Positions 60,055-64,000 of a stretch of 64,000 nt of DNA are shown in pieces. Under the pieces are notes generated by a model, which was not told the origin of the DNA, did not search any database, and saw only the letters and a program-made list of their open reading frames with translations. This DNA comes from Paragonimus westermani. Its lineage: Eukaryota; Platyhelminthes; Trematoda; Plagiorchiida; Troglotrematidae. Both the position numbers and the translations under genes were made by a program. The stretch covers positions 35,196 to 99,195 of the forward strand of contig QNGE01000832.1 in the NCBI GenBank assembly GCA_008508345.1, written 5' to 3'. Positions within the stretch are counted from its first letter, which is position 1, and each line of letters opens with the position of its first letter.

Positions 60055-63000
60055 TGTCAGACGGCCAATCCAAATATCGCGTTAATGATACAACATCAGG
60101 ATTGGACGAACGGTCTTAGTGTTGTGCCTCCCGTTATTCGTCAATTCATCTGTTCCGCATTCCACCAAATAACATACGGTTTATGGTGTTGCGTGTGCTA
60201 ATGAGACCAGCCAATGACAGGCTGTGATTTCTCTAATACTGTTGTACATCAATAAATCCGGTGTCTCAATCCATGAATAACAATTGCTTACTGCTGCCAG
60301 TACCAGGTCTTCGCCTTATTACTTGCGTGGGAGGTTTCAATTCAAATACGATTTCCAGGGCTATTCGAAGTCCCAAATTCTGAGCATCACAATCCTTCTT
60401 CCCGGAATGTGTGTGTTAGCCGCTTAGTCTTTACGTAAACCCAAAGGGGGAACTTTGGAAGGTTGTTATTGTAAGAGCACAATGAAGGAAGGCAATCCAG
60501 TTAGACTACCTGCAGGTGCACCTACTGAATATTCGAAATAGTATTCGGTATAAGTACTAGGTGAAATTTCAGAGTACAGTTAAGTAATAATTGGTGTTTC
60601 CTATGTACATGTTTATCGGTGACACCTGTTTCACTCTGAGGCTAATAAACTATGTGCAACTGTGTGTTCATATCCGTTATGTCGTGGAGACAACTGTCAG
60701 CTGTTTCGGTTAACTGAACGAACAAACCTTTTGCCACTAATTTTCTTGACTCACAGCACAACCACAATACGATAGTAGAGTTTACAGTCTCATACTGATC
60801 TCCTTGGAGTTCAGGCAAGAACGCTATGATCTGAACTCAACCACTTTTCATCTATCACTGATAACCATTTCACAGAGACCTAGTGCAGTTCGAAATGGAA
60901 ACAGATTATTATCTTCCTACTGAATTCCCTCGGTTGAAGTCATACGTTGTTGCCTGTATACAATTCGGTCCTTGTTAATTCATCGCGATTAATCGAATGT
61001 TCTCAGTTTGCAGTACTGTCAGCGGCAACTAACTCAGTTAGCGAGGCACAGAGCTAAACGATGTAATGTGGGAAAATTATCCGTGAACCACTGGGTGGTG
61101 CTACACACTGGCTGCAGACTGTGAGCAACTTGGGTGAAAACACGAGGCGCAAGATAATACCGGAGATAAACCGCAAAGTAAGTCACATGCGTGTGGTAAG
61201 GTCACTCGCAGACTTCGGTCAAAAAGTTAATAAAATTGGAGAAAACCTTGAGCATAACCTTAAAAGTGATGCTTGGTTAAGAACACGGAGATTACCAACT
61301 AAATACTAAGCGGATTAGGTTTCGGTTGATATACAAATGGCCCATGGGTTTGGTGGTTAGAGTGGCAGGAGCGAAAGGTGTTTGCAAGTCCATCAAAATA
61401 GTTCACTGTTCGAAGAAGTGTAGCATCGCTATTTCGAGAATTTCTGTGACCATTTTTACCTTTCAGAAATTGAAAATCCCCCCAGAAATCTTGCTAAGCA
61501 ATTTTGGTTTTAGCCTAAGTTGGGAATTTATCAAAAACAGTTCTGTTCGCTGAAACCAACACTGTTTCACACTTTTACTTTTATTGATTCCCCTGGAAAG
61601 GTTGTTTACTGTAGAGTAAGATATTTTGGTGTACGACGATTTGGGACGTGATTGACGAATTCCAATCAAATACCATCTGGAACGTCAGTCTGGCACTTGG
61701 TTGATGAATTTTCTACCAAATGTCTGGCTCACACAGTGTATGCCTTCCTAATTCGTCTTGTGGCTTCATGACCACCACATTTACCACTTTTCTTTCACGC
61801 ATGAAAAGCGAATTGGTGTCAACTAAATTTTATTAGTATAAGTAACAATGGACTCAGTTTGCCTGGTGCAGAATGCACTCTGTATGACTTAGTGTGGTAC
61901 ACTTTTCTGCAGACTGTTAGGCGATCCTTTGGCTTGTCGTTGATTGCGGGATTGATTTTGGGTGTGCACGTACGCTTTGTGAAGCCTTTGGCCGTTCACA
62001 CTACCTGTATCAGAAAGGGCCAGTTACACAGGTCACTAATCAGTCGATGGTCATAACGCTGTTGTCCGGGAAACTGAACTGAGAAGTGTGATCTAACACA
62101 GATCAACGTCAGAATAGTCAAACAGACAGATGGACAGACGGGCACGCAGAACGAACTAGTCACCTCTGGACTCGCAAGTTCGACGTGCCTTCGGCGAAGT
62201 GAAGGTATCGATTCTAAACCGTCGTTATTTTCACGTACAGTCTGTACAGTTTGTTTTCGATCAGTCTTTTGGTAACTTGTGAATCGGTTTCGTCCCTGAA
62301 CAGACCTTGTCATTATCCGTCGTCTGGTGAAGAAACTGACATGATAGCACAACCCATTAGGGATCTATCCTATTTTTGGTTTGTTCATTTGAACACCGGT
62401 GTATGCTAGTTCCCAGTCCGGTGTTACGCTCCAAGCGTTGAAACGCTTGCAGAGACGTACGCTGGCGGCCTGGTGTTGTCGATCGTGGAACGCGGTGGTC
62501 AAAACACTGGGACGATGGGGCTGAGCGACCTGACCAGAAATGTGTGTACAAATCCATGACTCTGATTACAGCAACGTGTTGCCGCGGTCCGCTCAGCTGA
62601 CTGGGTTAGGGGGCCTGTTCATTTGGTAAACCCATTGGTTCGAACTGAGGATTTTCTGCCTGAGTCCGCACATCTGAAGTAACCCGTAGCCGAGCCTTTC
62701 GATAATTTAGGTCGCGCATGCTCGACTTGTCAAGTTTTCCGTAGAGGCGACGCCTCTCGAGAGTTCGTCGCATACCCGCTACATGGTTTATCGGTCGCGC
62801 AGCTTTAGTAGCAATAAATTACGTTCACTTTATCCACCGATTTTTGGTTTTTCACGATAAGTGACTATCGATACGTATTGTAATGGTTGTGAAACTCTTC
62901 CTGCCCAAATTCCCAGTAGCGTGTACGCGAGGCGATTATGGGCGTACCTGCCGCGTTTATGATACGCACAATGCAACCGTTCCACCTTGCTGTCAATAAG

Positions 63001-63950
63001 GCTTCACTTTTTCTAATCAAGCGTGAGTCAGCTAACAAGACATAACCACCGCATCAAAATAGTCAGTTTTTAGATTACCGACTGTTTGTCCGTATGATTA
63101 ATTTACGATCTTTGTACCTTGGCATTTAGCAGCTGTTATACTTCGTTTGGACTATGATCTGAAATGTTCGCTCACTACCACCTACGTCTTATTCGTTCCA
63201 CACATTACGGTCTGACAAACCGCGATTTGCGAACAATTAGTATGGGTTTGGGGAGTTCATGAACACGTTGGAAACTGCGTTTCAAAGTCTCTGCATACAT
63301 TCACAGGTATCTTTCTTAAATTAGCAACCAATGAGGCATCAAGGACAAACAACCGATTCAGTTGGGGGCGCGTAAACAATAAGGATAAGACACACTGTCG
63401 GCACGTTCAAGGAAGGCTACTTGGTATTCCTTTACACTCACAACAGAACAAGTCCAGGTATAACAGATGATCGGGTAATGGTTGACTTACGTTTAGTACA
63501 CTGTTGGGTGCTTAGCCTCCACACTCCATTAAGGGACAATGGGTAGCGAACAAGAGAGGAGAAGTTATTGAGGTGATCGTGACTTTTGGAAACGAGATTC
63601 AGGAACCAATTGGACGCGACTGGCTTCATATTCTTCGTCCAAATGAGTATCACACGTAAGGTATCGTTCGTATTTTTCTTCAAACTTACTACTGTTGTGA
63701 ATCCAAAAGGCGGACGACACAAAGGTCACTTTATTGGAGAAACCAACACACTACTTAAGCGTCTGAGCACGACTAGAAACGGAAACACTCATTTGCACAG
63801 CATACTCTTCTGAGGATACTTCAGTCGCTCTAGACACCATGTATCAGTTCCGTCGTGTAGCGAAAGCCATTATATGTCATTCTGTCCTCCAACGATCCAT
63901 CCCGTATCTCTGCCGTATTTATCACGCGATTATCTCGATCCGCGATCATC
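60055..63950. other. No recognisable gene
   Basis: Only short or unrecognised frames occur. The longest, 62352-61996 on the minus strand, is Arg- and Ser-rich. A CpG-rich stretch spans about 62450-62790 and includes a dyad, AGAGGCG/CGCCTCT around A (62743-62757). No splice-bounded exon was identified. Confidence 0.35.
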
Positions 63951-63954
63951 TCGA

Positions 63955-64000
63955 TCCACTGCTACTGAATAGTGGTGTGAGTAGTATGGTGCGAGACCGT
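63955..64000. repeat. Short match to the LINE linker near 1.72 kb
   Basis: About 40 bases at the right edge (ACTGAATAGTGGTGTGAGTAG, TGGTGCGA) resemble 1718-1757 (ATTGAATAACAGTGGGGTGAGTAG, TAGTGCGA) in the same orientation. It may be the edge of another minus-strand LINE copy continuing beyond the window. Confidence 0.3.

Overview
The window looks like eukaryotic, repeat-rich, gene-poor DNA, most likely from a flatworm and probably a trematode. Four things point that way. One gene has a 35-nt intron with normal splice signals, a size class known from schistosomes and other flukes. There is a tRNA-derived SINE family with recognisable Pol III A and B boxes. Decayed copies of endonuclease/reverse-transcriptase LINEs, Ty3/gypsy elements, Penelope-like (GIY-YIG) elements and a DDE transposase are present. 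No bacterial operon, rRNA, CRISPR array or intact tRNA gene is visible. The phylum is an inference from these features; no species is claimed.

Layout. 1-2.9 kb: minus-strand LINE with its reverse-transcriptase core deleted and a 393-bp solo LTR in its endonuclease region. 3.1-5.2 kb: decayed Ty3/gypsy gag-protease-RT-RNase H on the plus strand. 8.1-8.7 kb: half of a foldback repeat, then a long open exon. 9.0 kb: ATC microsatellite. 11.6-14.8 kb: a SINE-containing block in two inverted copies. 16.2-17.3 kb: more SINEs, one palindromic. 21.5-25.1 kb: Penelope-like fragments. 28.4-30.1 kb: plus-strand LINE. 34.9-36.5 kb: candidate exons. 35.6-35.9 kb: a second type of reverse transcriptase. 39.4-44.25 kb: bZIP transcription-factor gene on the minus strand. 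42.0, 45.4 and 45.9 kb: palindromic repeats. 46.5-46.8 kb: two well-supported exons with a poly(A) signal. 48.0-48.5 kb: LINE 3' end. 48.9-49.8 kb: gypsy integrase. 50.3-51.4 kb: DDE transposase pseudogene. 53.05-53.46 kb: another exon pair. 54.3-54.9 kb: LINE copy beside an assembly N. 59.7-60.0 kb: LINE 3' end with another N.

Host genes. The best supported is the bZIP gene (exons 43986-44250, 40532-39814 and 39778-39377, all minus strand and phase-compatible). I also assembled by eye a phase-consistent plus-strand model: 8202/8265-8711, 34908-35095, 36389-36467 (or 36527), 46517-46603 and 46694-46783, with AATAAA at 46983. It encodes a polar, probably disordered protein of unknown function. 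If right, the bZIP gene lies antisense inside its roughly 10-kb intron. The two splice-bounded exons at 46.5-46.8 kb are much firmer than the long-range joins.

Everything else that can be recognised is mobile-element debris. No intact autonomous element was found. Comparisons were made by reading and not by alignment software, so boundaries are approximate unless a precise junction is given.
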